Of a stretch of DNA of 64,000 bases, positions 18,239-26,611 are shown one piece after another. The position numbers were made by a program, and so were the translations under genes. How positions within the stretch are numbered: position 1 is the first letter of the stretch; the number at the start of each line of letters is the position of its first letter. Source of the DNA: CAUZIZ01 sp965218775 (GTDB taxonomy: Bacteria; Acidobacteriota; UBA6911; RPQK01; JAJDTT01); the NCBI GenBank assembly GCA_965218775.1, contig CBDCLS010000006.1:744001-808000 (forward strand), written 5' to 3'. Below the pieces are notes generated by a model that had not been told where the DNA came from, searched no databases, and was given only the letters and a program-made list of their open reading frames with translations.

Positions 18239-18988
18239 ATGAAGGGTGTTATTCTCGCCGGTGGATTAGGTACCCGGTTGCTGCCGCTCACGAAGGTCAC
18301 CAACAAGCACCTCTTGCCGGTCTATCACAAGCCGATGATCTACTATCCACTGGAGACCCTGGTGGATGCTGGGATCCAGGACATCATGTTGGTAACCGGG
18401 GGGAACAATGCTGGAGACTTTCTCCGGCTCCTCGGCAACGGGCACGAATTCGGCCTGCGCCAGCTTCACTTTGCCTACCAGGAAGGGGAGGGCGGAATCG
18501 CCGAGGCACTCTCGTTAGCCAGGCATTTCTCAGAAAGCGATAGTCTGATAGTGATTCTGGGTGACAATATAGTGGAGAAGTCCGTTCGTCCCTTCGTGGA
18601 GCGATTTCAGGAGTGTGGAAAGGGAGCCAAGATTCTGCTGAAGGAGGTGCCTGACCCCGAACGTTTTGGAGTCCCTGAGTTGTCAGGTGGTCAGGTCATA
18701 CGGATCGACGAGAAGCCCCCAAAGCCTGCCTCGAAATATGCGGTGACAGGCATCTACATGTACGATCAGCGGGTGTTCGACATCATCGATACTCTCTCCC
18801 CTTCGGCGCGGGGTGAGTTGGAGATCACGGATGTCAACAATCAATACATTGATTGGCACGACATGACATACGATATTCTCGATGGGTGGTGGACGGACGC
18901 CGGGACAATTGCTTCCCTGCTCTCGGCCAGTAAGCTGGTTGCCGAACGAGTGCAGAAGACAACCGCGAGCGAAGTGGGCGTCCTGTGA
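18239..18988 (+). CDS. rmlA: Glucose-1-phosphate thymidylyltransferase, short form
   Basis: Nucleotidyltransferase of 249 residues that makes dTDP-glucose from glucose-1-phosphate and dTTP. Motifs seen: KGVILAGGLGTRLLPLT with the conserved basic residues, the sugar-phosphate Lys in NKHLLPVYHKPMIYYPLETL, VILGDNI, and GWWTDAGTIASLLSAS. Classical RmlA is about 290 residues; this is the shorter form lacking the C-terminal helical extension that builds the allosteric site, as in many archaeal and some bacterial enzymes. rmlB follows, but rmlC and rmlD are not in the window. Confidence 0.9.
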   Translation: MKGVILAGGLGTRLLPLTKVTNKHLLPVYHKPMIYYPLETLVDAGIQDIMLVTGGNNAGDFLRLLGNGHEFGLRQLHFAYQEGEGGIAEALSLARHFSESDSLIVILGDNIVEKSVRPFVERFQECGKGAKILLKEVPDPERFGVPELSGGQVIRIDEKPPKPASKYAVTGIYMYDQRVFDIIDTLSPSARGELEITDVNNQYIDWHDMTYDILDGWWTDAGTIASLLSASKLVAERVQKTTASEVGVL

Positions 18989-19149
18989 TTTGATCGTCCT
19001 CCAATTGTGGTGCTGATTCTGTTTACCCTTATTCCTCGCCTGCGACGCGCACTCCTTGTTGGAAGTTCGGCCGGAGCCAGCCGGGCTAGCCTGGACCTTG
19101 GCATCCTGGATGTTCCTTCCCGAGTCTGCGCAGGATTGGACGAAATGCA

Positions 19150-20175
19150 ATGAAGCTGTTTGTTACGGGTGGAGCAGGTTTCATCGGGTCCAACTTCATT
19201 CACCATGTGCTGGAGCAGCCGGATTACGAGGTCATCAATTTCGATGCCCTCACCTATGCCGGTAATCTGAAAAGCCTCTCCGACCTGGGCGAAAATAGCC
19301 GATACCGCTTTGTCAAGGGAGATATAACGTCTGCCGACCAGGTTGAGAGTGCCATTGAGCCTGATACGGATGCGGTGGTGAACTTTGCCGCCGAGACGCA
19401 TGTCGACAGAAGCATTCTGGACTCGTCTGCGTTTGTCCAAACTAATATTCAAGGCACTCAGGTCCTTCTGGAGATGCTCCGAAAGAAGAAAGCCCGACGC
19501 CTTCTTCAGATTTCCACGGATGAAGTCTACGGATCCTTGGGGGCGGTTGGAGAGTTCGAGGTTGAAAGTCCCCTCAGGCCCAACAGTCCCTATGCTGCCA
19601 GCAAGGCCGCCGCCGACCTGCTGGTTCGAGCCTACCACCAGACCTATCGGCTGGATGTTGTCACAACGCGATGCTCGAACAACTATGGGCCCTTCCAGTT
19701 CCCCGAAAAGTTTGTTCCTCTCATGGTTCTGAACGGATTCGAGGAGAAGCCACTGCCGATTTACGGCGACGGACAATATACTCGAGACTGGATTCATGTT
19801 CGGGACCACTGCAGAGCATTGGAGCAGGTGCTGAATCGTGGTCGATCGGGATCCGTCTACAATATTGGAGGCGATGACGAGCTGACGAATCTAGAGTTAG
19901 TTCGATTGATCCTCGGGATCCTCGGGAAATCTTCCGACTTGATCCAGTTCGTCAAAGATCGTCCTGGGCATGACAGGCGTTACGCCATTGACAGTCGTGG
20001 CACCCGAGAGGAGCTTGGATGGGCGCCTGAGGTCCGCTTCCAAGAGGGCATACGAGAGACCGTTTTGTGGTACCAGGAAAACAAAGAATGGGTCGAGCAG
20101 GTTCGCAGCGGAGACTATCTCGACTACTATCAGAAGATGTACGAGGATCGCGAGAAAACGTTTTCCGACCTGTGA
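19150..20175 (+). CDS. rmlB: dTDP-glucose 4,6-dehydratase
   Basis: Extended short-chain dehydrogenase of 341 residues, converting dTDP-glucose to dTDP-4-keto-6-deoxyglucose with bound NAD. Seen: the Rossmann motif VTGGAGFIGSNFIHHVLE, NFAAETHVDRSI, the catalytic Thr-Asp-Glu in QISTDEVYGSLG, the YAASKAAADLLVRAY Tyr-Lys pair, and RCSNNYGP. It supplies precursors for rhamnose or other deoxysugars, fitting the glycosyltransferases upstream. The 18989-19149 gap before it shows no assignable feature. Confidence 0.96.
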   Translation: MKLFVTGGAGFIGSNFIHHVLEQPDYEVINFDALTYAGNLKSLSDLGENSRYRFVKGDITSADQVESAIEPDTDAVVNFAAETHVDRSILDSSAFVQTNIQGTQVLLEMLRKKKARRLLQISTDEVYGSLGAVGEFEVESPLRPNSPYAASKAAADLLVRAYHQTYRLDVVTTRCSNNYGPFQFPEKFVPLMVLNGFEEKPLPIYGDGQYTRDWIHVRDHCRALEQVLNRGRSGSVYNIGGDDELTNLELVRLILGILGKSSDLIQFVKDRPGHDRRYAIDSRGTREELGWAPEVRFQEGIRETVLWYQENKEWVEQVRSGDYLDYYQKMYEDREKTFSDL

Positions 20176-20336
20176 TGTTTCCGGCAAGTTGCCCCTTCCC
20201 GGCGGGTGATCCATTTTATTCTCGTCTCCTGCTTCGCCGTTGATCCGGTATCCTTTTCATAGCCAGTATAGCCGTGCCTGTGAAACGGCAAGCCAGCGAG
20301 TTCAGTATTGACAGGGCTTTCGAGTGGAGTTGGTAG

Positions 20337-20786
20337 TTGACTGACGAAGTGGTTGTCCGAAACAAGAAGGCATTCTTCAACTATGAGATCCTTGACAGGT
20401 ATGAGGCCGGACTCGCTTTGCAGGGAACTGAGGTCAAGGCCATTCGAGACCACAAGGTCAACCTGAAGGAAAGCTACGCCCGGGTGAAGAATGGGGAGGT
20501 GTGGCTCGAGGGTTGTCACATCGGACCTTACCGGCATGGCAACCTGTCCAATCACGAGCCCCTTCGTCCCCGGAAACTGCTTCTCCATCGGCGGGAGATC
20601 AACAAGTTGATTGGAGTTACTGTGAGGAGAGGCTTTACACTCGTTCCGATTGCTCTGTATTTCAAGAACGGCAAGGTCAAGGTAGAAATCGGAGTTGCAA
20701 GAGGAAAGCGACTCTACGACAAGCGCGAGACGGCGAAGAGGAAGACCGTGGATCGCGACATTCAGATGGAGTTGAAACGGAGATAA
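20337..20786 (+). CDS. smpB: SsrA-binding protein SmpB
   Basis: Small basic protein of about 149 residues that brings tmRNA to stalled ribosomes. Conserved segments: NKKAFFNYEILDRYEAGLAL, LQGTEVKAIRDHKVNLKESY, HIGPYRHGN, and the basic C-terminal tail KRLYDKRETAKRKTVDRDI. The TTG at 20337 is the longest start; a GTG at 20349 is an alternative, since a perfect -35 box TTGACA lies at 20308-20313, so close that the transcript may begin near the start codon. No tmRNA gene (ssrA) was recognised nearby. pepA starts 3 nt after the stop. Confidence 0.95.
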   Translation: MTDEVVVRNKKAFFNYEILDRYEAGLALQGTEVKAIRDHKVNLKESYARVKNGEVWLEGCHIGPYRHGNLSNHEPLRPRKLLLHRREINKLIGVTVRRGFTLVPIALYFKNGKVKVEIGVARGKRLYDKRETAKRKTVDRDIQMELKRR

Positions 20787-20789
20787 ACG

Positions 20790-22265
20790 ATGGAAGTCCG
20801 ATTGACGCACACGAGTTGGAACGAGATCGAATGTGATCTGTTGGTGATTCCACTCTTCGAAGATGAGGGTCTAGACGAGGAGTTTGTTGCCAGTCTTGAT
20901 CAAGGGCTAGGCGGCTTGTTGAGCGAGCTGAGGGAAACCGAGGAATGGCAGGGGAAAAGGCATCAGTGCACAATGGTCCATCGGCCTCAGGGTGTAAGCG
21001 CCGGCCGCCTAGCGCTGCTTGGCGCCGGGGAGAAAGCCAGTTGGGATGCCGCGGCCGTTCGGAGAACCGTGAACCGAGCAGTCGGGCAGGTCAGGGGCTA
21101 CAAGCTTCGACAGGTCGCGATCGTTGTCCGAAGTGGGAAGGATGGTCCGGCTGCTGCGCAGGCGACCGCTGAGGGGGTTGTTCTGGCAGCCTACTCTGCT
21201 GACGAGTACAAGACGGTAGGCAAGTCCAAGACGCTGATTGAGGAAGTCCTCTTGTCCCACCGCCAAGAGGGCGACCCGCAGCACCTCGAAGATGCGGTTC
21301 GTCGTGGTCAGATCCTGGGAGAGGCCACCAACCTGGCACGCTCCCTCGTCAACCAGCCTGGAAATCAGATCAATCCCAGTCGATTGGCGGAGAGATCTCG
21401 GGTGGTGGCGGAGAGGGTTGGTCTCGAGCTCGAAGTCCTTGGTGAGCCAGAGATGCAAGAAAAAGGGATGGAGACCCTGCTGGCTGTTGCTCAAGGAAGT
21501 GACGAGCCTGCAAGGTTCATCATCCTGAAGCATCTGAAGGACCCGCAGAGCGATGCCCGACCCATCGTGTTCGTGGGCAAGGGGGTGACCTTCGACAGTG
21601 GCGGTTTGTCATTAAAATCTGCAGGGTCAATGAAGGATATGAAGGCAGACAAGGCTGGCGCTTGTGCGGTCCTGGCAGCGATGCAAGCTATCGCTCGGCT
21701 ACAGATTGAAAGAAACGTCATCGGCTTGATCCCAGCAGTCGAGAATATGGTCAGTGGGCGAGCCCAACGCCCCGGCGATGTCATTCGATCGATGGGAGGG
21801 AAGACGGTGGAAATCGTGAACACGGATGCGGAAGGGCGTCTTATTCTGGCCGACGCCCTGTGCTTTGCCGCTGAGTTCACTCCAGAATACATTGTTGACA
21901 TCGCCACCTTGACCGGAGCCTGCATCATTGCGCTGGGAAACATTCGAGCAGGCCTCTTTTCCAATAACGATGAGCTCTGTGAAAAGCTCCAGAGGGCGGG
22001 CGATCGTGCAGGGGAGAAGTTCTGGAGACTCCCCCTGGACGATGAATACCGGAAGGATCTCGATAGTGGGATTGCCGATATCAAGAACTCGGGCAGCCGC
22101 TCGGCAGGTGCCGTGACCGCCGCTAAGTTCTTGCAAGAATTTGTAGGTGAGCTTTCCTGGTGCCATATAGACATGGCTGGAGTTGATCTCTACGAGGACT
22201 CAGCCGAGGAAACTGGAGCCACCGGCTTCGGGGCCCGCACGCTGGTCGAACTAGCCTCGAGCTAA
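20790..22265 (+). CDS. pepA: Leucyl aminopeptidase (M17 family)
   Basis: Cytosolic di-zinc aminopeptidase of 491 residues. The variable N-terminal domain is followed by the catalytic domain with GKGVTFDSGGLSLKSAG, MKADKAGACAV (metal ligands), and the family signature NTDAEGRLILADAL. ATG start follows smpB directly, so the two are probably co-transcribed. The TAA stop lies in the CTAAG used as target by the next repeat. Confidence 0.95.
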   Translation: MEVRLTHTSWNEIECDLLVIPLFEDEGLDEEFVASLDQGLGGLLSELRETEEWQGKRHQCTMVHRPQGVSAGRLALLGAGEKASWDAAAVRRTVNRAVGQVRGYKLRQVAIVVRSGKDGPAAAQATAEGVVLAAYSADEYKTVGKSKTLIEEVLLSHRQEGDPQHLEDAVRRGQILGEATNLARSLVNQPGNQINPSRLAERSRVVAERVGLELEVLGEPEMQEKGMETLLAVAQGSDEPARFIILKHLKDPQSDARPIVFVGKGVTFDSGGLSLKSAGSMKDMKADKAGACAVLAAMQAIARLQIERNVIGLIPAVENMVSGRAQRPGDVIRSMGGKTVEIVNTDAEGRLILADALCFAAEFTPEYIVDIATLTGACIIALGNIRAGLFSNNDELCEKLQRAGDRAGEKFWRLPLDDEYRKDLDSGIADIKNSGSRSAGAVTAAKFLQEFVGELSWCHIDMAGVDLYEDSAEETGATGFGARTLVELASS

Positions 22266-22562
22266 GTAGACTGGAACATAAATACTGATACGTATGCAAG
22301 ATGGGGCTTGCGAGGCGAGATCAAGGCAGGAGGAGGAAGACGATGCTTGGCCATCTTCGACGACGACGAACGCAGAGATCGTCGGCAACCCCCATCTGCC
22401 CTACGGGTGGCGACGGGACGGGCCGATTTCGTTGTCGCTCCTCCTCCACTATGGCAAGGCATGGCGTTCATCGTCGCTTCACGCCCTCGACGCCGTCGCG
22501 CTCGCCACAAACATCATCGTATTTAATCGTATTTATGAAACGGAACTAAACGGAACACTAAG
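22262..22562. mobile_element. Family B MITE-like element, 291-bp copy
   Basis: The element spans 22267-22557 with CTAAG at both ends (22262-22266, 22558-22562). The left end is TAGACTGGAACATAAATACT. The right end carries a degraded match. A palindrome CCCTACGGG (22399-22407) lies near the midpoint. The interior is shared, in the opposite orientation, with the copies at 36080 and 40360. The left CTAAG contains the pepA stop. Confidence 0.75.
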
Positions 22563-22568
22563 CTGGCT

Positions 22569-23252
22569 ATGTCCCCTTCTCTGCGATCCTCCATCCAGTT
22601 TGCTTCCCTGAATCGAAAGAAACAGGCACTGGACGAGCGGGAACAAGACTCCGTTGCCCTGACCCGTGAGCGACTGCTTCCACCCCTGCTGGAGTTTGAG
22701 ATGGCCAAGGCCCAACGCTTGAGCCGTTATCCACAGACTCGGGAGATCGACCCTCCAAGGTTAACCAACGTGATCCAGGAATTCCTCATTCTGCAGTCGA
22801 AGCCTACGGCGACTCAGATTGAGGATCTGTTCCGGCTTCAGCGCCTCACCGGTTCCTCAGAAGCTTCAGTGCTTCGCTCGGCTTCGGTCGCTCCGATCTG
22901 CCCCAACCATACGCCTGTAATTCCCCGGATGATTGGCCCGGCACTTGATCGATTCTTCGATTGGGTTCGTAGCCCGAGTTTTTCCGAGCTCCATCCGGTT
23001 GAGCAGATGACGCTTTCTCAGATCCGCCTCTTTGAAATCTACCCCTTCGAAGAGCCCTGTAACCTTGCGGTCTCCCTGTTTTCCTGTCTCTTTCTAAACG
23101 CGAGAGGGTACCTTCTGCCTCTTTACGAACTCCATGAGCTGAGGCCTTTCTACGTCGCTCTGGAAGCGGCTTTTGCTTTCTCTACCAGCGAGTTGGTAGG
23201 TCTGAATCTCGGGGCTGTCGAGAGGGCCTACGACGTAGCGTTGGGTGACTAG
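22569..23252 (+). CDS. Fic-fold-like protein with degenerate active site
   Basis: Protein of 227 residues that I recognise only tentatively. The stretch LHPVEQMTLSQIRLFEIYPF followed by EEPCNLAVSL and FLNARGYLLPLYEL aligns with the core of Fic domains (HPV..AAxxHxxFxxIHPFxDGNGRxxRLL...LxxxGY). The catalytic motif HPFxxGNGRxxR is ruined: the His is Tyr158, and the Gly-Asn-Gly-Arg residues are replaced. If the match is right, it cannot transfer AMP in the normal way and may be a binding or regulatory relic. It stands alone between two repeat elements; its TAG stop lies in CTAG. ATG start at 22569, with no clear ribosome site. Confidence 0.45.
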   Translation: MSPSLRSSIQFASLNRKKQALDEREQDSVALTRERLLPPLLEFEMAKAQRLSRYPQTREIDPPRLTNVIQEFLILQSKPTATQIEDLFRLQRLTGSSEASVLRSASVAPICPNHTPVIPRMIGPALDRFFDWVRSPSFSELHPVEQMTLSQIRLFEIYPFEEPCNLAVSLFSCLFLNARGYLLPLYELHELRPFYVALEAAFAFSTSELVGLNLGAVERAYDVALGD

Positions 23253-23265
23253 TACAGCGTACTAG
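23249..23265. repeat. Family B footprint between two CTAG copies
   Basis: CTAG, TACAGCGTA, CTAG. The 9-bp core equals the left end TACAGCG plus the final TA of the element at 36080-36347, as expected for an almost complete deletion or excision. The first CTAG holds the stop of the upstream gene. Confidence 0.5.
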
Positions 23266-23477
23266 CCCCCACTTCTTATCGCCCGTCTACTTGTGGTGCG
23301 GCGATTATCCGGTTGGACTGCGTCATGCTCAGTCGTCCTCGTCACAGACGTCGCCTTTGCGTTCCGGATGATCGAAGTATCGAGGGGACGCTCGTTGCCG
23401 GGTGCAGCTCTGTGATCGCTAGCGCTGTTGCTAGAAGCGCCGTTCCGCTGGCATGGGATGCCTGGAGTCAGGGGCCT
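23266..23477. other. Non-coding stretch with degenerate family C-like interior
   Basis: No credible ORF. The part around 23296-23345 (GGATTGCGTC-like, with paired CGTCATGCTC and CCTCGTCACAG segments) resembles the left interior of the 40180-40354 element by eye. I could not find matching ends. Confidence 0.3.
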
Positions 23478-23810
23478 TCAAGCAAGCGGTCTTAGAAGCT
23501 CCTCGTCCTCGTCCTCGTTCTCCTTGTGCATGTATTTGATGAAGTGTTTTGGAATCAGGAGGTTGGGCTCTGCAACTCGGTTTACTTTGACACAGTGCTT
23601 ATCGTACCACTCGATGATGCCGTGAATCTCCTCGCCATCGAGGAGTTTAACCACCATCGGTGTCTTATTGGTCATCTGCTTCAAGTAGTAATATTGCTCT
23701 GCGTTGGTTTGGTCGGGAGGGACCCTCTTTTTTTGAGCATTCACGTATTTCGATGACCCCTGATCACGCAGTTCCGACAGGGACGGACGAATTAGCTTTC
23801 GATTAACCAT
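23478..23810 (-). CDS. Hfq-like Sm-fold protein
   Basis: Protein of 110 residues. A basic N-terminal extension of about 45 residues precedes a region like the Hfq Sm core: YYYLKQMTNKTPMVVKLLDG, EEIHGIIEWYDKHCVKVNR (Sm1), then NLLIPKHFIKYMH, where the Lys-His pair matches the conserved Sm2 pair of Hfq. The C-terminus is acidic (ENEDEDEELL). The ATG at 23810 has a GAGG ribosome site about 7 nt upstream. Canonical Hfq is a 70-100-residue RNA chaperone hexamer; this N-terminally extended version may bind RNA likewise, but the assignment rests on pattern reading only. Confidence 0.6.
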   Translation of the reverse strand: MVNRKLIRPSLSELRDQGSSKYVNAQKKRVPPDQTNAEQYYYLKQMTNKTPMVVKLLDGEEIHGIIEWYDKHCVKVNRVAEPNLLIPKHFIKYMHKENEDEDEELLRPLA

Positions 23811-24100
23811 ATCTACCTCACACTCAGAACAAGTCCCCTTCAGTCAGGTTGATGAGATCGACGAAAACCTGGTAGTTCTAAAACCCTGCCTACCTTCGAT
23901 CTGTTACAGCTCACCCACCCCGTGCTGGGTTCGACTGGCCTTCTCGACCTGCGATATCCAGTGCCGCTCTGGCCTCGACCACGAGCCTCACCAAAGCGCC
24001 GACGAAGCCATCTTGTGATGACCAAGCCTAAGAAACCCAGACTAGGGGAGATGAACGCTAAGCCTCAGTGTTTCCCTAACGTTACCATTTTGGGTGCGCT
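23811..24100. other. Intergenic region between divergent Hfq-like and TPR genes
   Basis: It holds the ribosome site of the Hfq-like gene at its left end. The 23900-24020 part (CCTCGACCACGAGCCTCACC and neighbours) looks like a decayed relative of the family C interior at 40260-40340. No ORF or RNA gene recognised. Confidence 0.3.
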
Positions 24101-24130
24101 TTGACAAGGGCCAAGGGACTGAAATAGACT
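24101..24130 (+). promoter_or_regulatory. Strong candidate promoter of the TPR gene
   Basis: Perfect TTGACA (24101-24106), an 18-bp spacer, TAGACT (24125-24130). The -10 box ends 9 nt before the GTG at 24140 and 12 nt before the ATG at 24143, so the mRNA would be leaderless or nearly so. Confidence 0.6.
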
Positions 24131-24142
24131 GACTTTCAGGTG

Positions 24143-24613
24143 ATGCGTTACAAACTGGGTCTAGGTTGTCTCCTTGCATTGCTTTTTACGCCCTTTGAAG
24201 TTCTGCTACAAGCCCATTCGCCAGCGCAGTCGACTGGAAAGTCCAAGCCGCAACAGAGGAAGCGGAAGCCGGTTCTGATTCGAGCCGATCGAGAAGAGCT
24301 GGCCCTGAAAGAGGAGCTACCGGTTGAGCCTGATCCAGCCCAGGCACGGAAGAGTGTCACCATCGGGGACTTCTACTTCAAGCGAGAAAACTACAAGGCA
24401 GCACAAATACGCTATGAGGAAGCTATCCGATACCATGCCCGATGGCCCAAGGCCTACAGAAAGCTAGTCAAAGTTCTGGAGAAGCAACTCAGCTTTCTCG
24501 AGGCAGCTATCGTTTGCGAGGACTTTGTCGAGGCAAATCCGGAATCAAGCGACGTTTCCCAATTCCAGGATCTGGCCAAGGAGCTCCGCGATAAGGCCAA
24601 GCCCTCATCCTAG
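24143..24613 (+). CDS. Exported TPR-like small protein
   Basis: Protein of 156 residues; start taken at ATG 24143 (a GTG lies directly before it). An N-terminal signal segment (YKLGLGCLLALLFTPFEVLL) precedes a basic linker rich in Lys and Arg, and then one or two TPR-like repeats (KSVTIGDFYFKRENYKAAQI, RYEEAIRYHARWPKAYRKLV). The repeats recall the end of BamD-type outer-membrane assembly lipoproteins, but no lipobox cysteine is seen. Function unknown. The TAG stop is part of the CTAG target of the next element. Confidence 0.65.
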   Translation: MRYKLGLGCLLALLFTPFEVLLQAHSPAQSTGKSKPQQRKRKPVLIRADREELALKEELPVEPDPAQARKSVTIGDFYFKRENYKAAQIRYEEAIRYHARWPKAYRKLVKVLEKQLSFLEAAIVCEDFVEANPESSDVSQFQDLAKELRDKAKPSS

Positions 24614-24775
24614 TACCCTGTCAACCTAGAAATTGTAGGTTCTGGACGGCCCTGGCGGCCGATCTCTGCGTTGCGCGTCCTCGACGTAGCCCTGCTATGC
24701 GTGTGGCCGCGCGCCTTGACCTCGACCACCATTGCTCGTCCATAACCCACAATCTCTAGATTGACAGAGTACTAG
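24610..24775. mobile_element. Family D MITE-like element with CTAG flanks
   Basis: The element spans 24614-24771 (158 bp), with CTAG at 24610-24613 and 24772-24775. The left end TACCCTGTCAACCTAGA pairs with a right end TCTAGATTGACAGAGTA (mismatches at a few positions). The central near-palindrome CGTAG-CCCTG-CTATG (24685-24699) is at the midpoint. The left flank contains the stop of the TPR gene. 24776-24869 shows nothing assignable. Confidence 0.75.
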
Positions 24776-24869
24776 TGCCGTATCTTGAAATGGGGTACCT
24801 GGTCTTGGATCAGAATTCGGTTGGGTCGATTAGTTCTCAGGTGCGGGGACTGTTCACTCTTTACTGGTT

Positions 24870-25559
24870 CTAATTGGCTCGCTTGCCACAGCCGCCACTT
24901 TCACAGGGAGTGCGTTTCCGGCCTTCGACCTCGTAGTTGAGGCAGCACTTCAAACGACCACACATCCCCGAAAGTCGGTTGAGGCTCATTCCGAGATCTT
25001 GCAGCTTCACGGTTCGCACGCTGACGGACTTGAGCTCCTTCAAGAACAGGGCCGAGCAATTCTGGCCCAGTCCACAGCAGCCTAGGCCCCCAATCAGCTT
25101 GGCCTCATCTCGAGCCCCGATCTGCCGCATCTCGATGCGAGTCCGAAGCCTTCTTGCAAGGTCCTTGACTAGCTCTCTGAAATCGACACGTTGGTTTGCG
25201 GTGAAATACAGGATGACTCGACTCTTGTCGAAAACGCACTCGACTCCCGACAACTTCATTGGCAGCTTATGAGTTTTGATCCGCTTCCGACAGAGGCTAA
25301 AGGCGGACTCTTCTCGCTCGCTCTTCTTCTCGAACAGATACAGGTCCCGTTCGGTTGCTTTGCGAAGGGCCTTCCGCATCTTCGAATCGGCTCCAGTCTG
25401 CTCCTTCTCCCGCGCGGAGACAACCACGCCGACTTCAATGCCCCGGTCGGTTGAGACGACGCAGCGGTCGCCAACCCGTAGAGCCAGTTGGTGCGCCAGG
25501 AATCTCCTGGTTGCTTTTCTAGTGCCGAACTTGACCGTCAGTTGCTGCTGCGTACTCAT
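24870..25559 (-). CDS. ricT: RicT/YaaT-like PSP1-domain protein
   Basis: Protein of 229 residues with the PSP1 C-terminal domain. The core shows TANQRVDFRELVKDLARRLR, RTRIEMRQIGARDEAKLIGG, and the cysteine cluster GCCGLGQNCS plus SGMCGRLKCCLNYE that binds an iron-sulfur centre in the Bacillus Ric complex (RicA-RicF-RicT), where it affects RNase Y. The cysteine-rich C-terminus (CESGGCGK) is a further metal-like motif. RicA/RicF are not in the window. It overlaps holB by 4 bp and is last of tmk-holB-ricT, a known gene order. Confidence 0.9.
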   Translation of the reverse strand: MSTQQQLTVKFGTRKATRRFLAHQLALRVGDRCVVSTDRGIEVGVVVSAREKEQTGADSKMRKALRKATERDLYLFEKKSEREESAFSLCRKRIKTHKLPMKLSGVECVFDKSRVILYFTANQRVDFRELVKDLARRLRTRIEMRQIGARDEAKLIGGLGCCGLGQNCSALFLKELKSVSVRTVKLQDLGMSLNRLSGMCGRLKCCLNYEVEGRKRTPCESGGCGKRAN

Positions 25560-26611
25560 GCTCCCTTCTGATTCGCTTTTTTGAGCCAGAGGGTCTCGAA
25601 GCAGATCAGAGGACTCACGTTCTTCTCAACGTCTGATCTAGCCTCGCCCACATGGTAGAGGAAATCTCGTATCCAGTCCAGCTGGAGTCGACCTGAGAGC
25701 GGCCGGAGTTGCTGCAGCCTGTCATGGTTGATAATTCGTTCCTCGGTCTCCACGCCAATGAAATAGAGATCCTCAGCCAACAGTCGTAGCAGATCGAGAT
25801 AGTGGATGACCCGGTCCCGCTGTCTGAGTTCGCTTCGCATGGGTTCCGTCTCACAGACTTGGTAAAGGGCCGCGAAGGATCGACGTTCCTCCCAGTTGCA
25901 GAGGAGGTCGAGCATGCGGTCTCGGTCCGCCTGGATCCTGGACAAGTCGAGGCCCAAGGCTGTCCCGATGCTGCCATTGGCAAACGCAGACCGGTGCTCT
26001 GCGTCCTCCGGTCCACAGTGAGTTTCCAGGTAGACCTTTATCTCTCCCCGACTGAGACGTCTGAAACGAAACCTCTGGCAACGGGAGCGAATTGTTGGCA
26101 GCAGGAGTTCGGGAAAGCCAGTCGTCAGAATGATATGGGACGTCGCCGGCGGCTCCTCCAGAGTCTTGAGGATCGAGTTGGCGGCTTCCTGGGTCATTCT
26201 TTCTGCCCGGTCGATGATGAAGACCCGGATATTTCCTTGAAAGGGGTGGAATTGCGCTTCCCGGCTCAAACGTCGCATTGCGTCGATCCCGATGGTGGCT
26301 CCGCTGGATTCGAAAAGGACTACGTCGGGATGGTTTCCAGAAGCAATCTTGATACAGGACTCACAGTCACCGCAGAAATCTCCGGAACCCGCCTCTCGGC
26401 AATTTGCCAGGGCAGCCAGACTTAGGGCCAAAGTGGTTTTCCCAACACCCTCGGCACCCACGAAAAGGGACGCTGGGGGCAACGGAACCTTCCGCAGTAG
26501 GTTCACCAGGACTTCATTCCCAACAAAGTCCTGGAGCCGGACCGAGCTGCGCTGCTCCGGGGCAGGGAGGTCCGCTTTGGACCGTTTCGATCTTTCCGAG
26601 TCAGCAGTCAC
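25556..26611 (-). CDS. holB: DNA polymerase III delta' subunit
   Basis: Clamp-loader subunit of 351 residues; GTG start at 26611. Walker A-like GAEGVGKTTLALSLAA, a four-Cys zinc module (CREAGSGDFCGDCESC), and the RAERMTQEAANSILKTLEEP sequence of the AAA+ clamp-loader family with the SRC motif (TIRSRCQRFRF) are visible. It helps load the sliding clamp at the replication fork. Its start overlaps the tmk stop by 11 bp and its stop overlaps ricT by 4 bp, so the three are translationally coupled. Confidence 0.92.
   Translation of the reverse strand: MTADSERSKRSKADLPAPEQRSSVRLQDFVGNEVLVNLLRKVPLPPASLFVGAEGVGKTTLALSLAALANCREAGSGDFCGDCESCIKIASGNHPDVVLFESSGATIGIDAMRRLSREAQFHPFQGNIRVFIIDRAERMTQEAANSILKTLEEPPATSHIILTTGFPELLLPTIRSRCQRFRFRRLSRGEIKVYLETHCGPEDAEHRSAFANGSIGTALGLDLSRIQADRDRMLDLLCNWEERRSFAALYQVCETEPMRSELRQRDRVIHYLDLLRLLAEDLYFIGVETEERIINHDRLQQLRPLSGRLQLDWIRDFLYHVGEARSDVEKNVSPLICFETLWLKKANQKGA

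Noticed and set aside
22301..22549. Arg-rich ORF starting MGLARRDQGRRRK, with relatives on the other copies (36051, 40236)
   Set aside because: It lies inside family B elements and is the translation of a hairpin arm. Several frames are open, the copies differ in length and C-terminus, and there is no ribosome site. Treated as non-coding.
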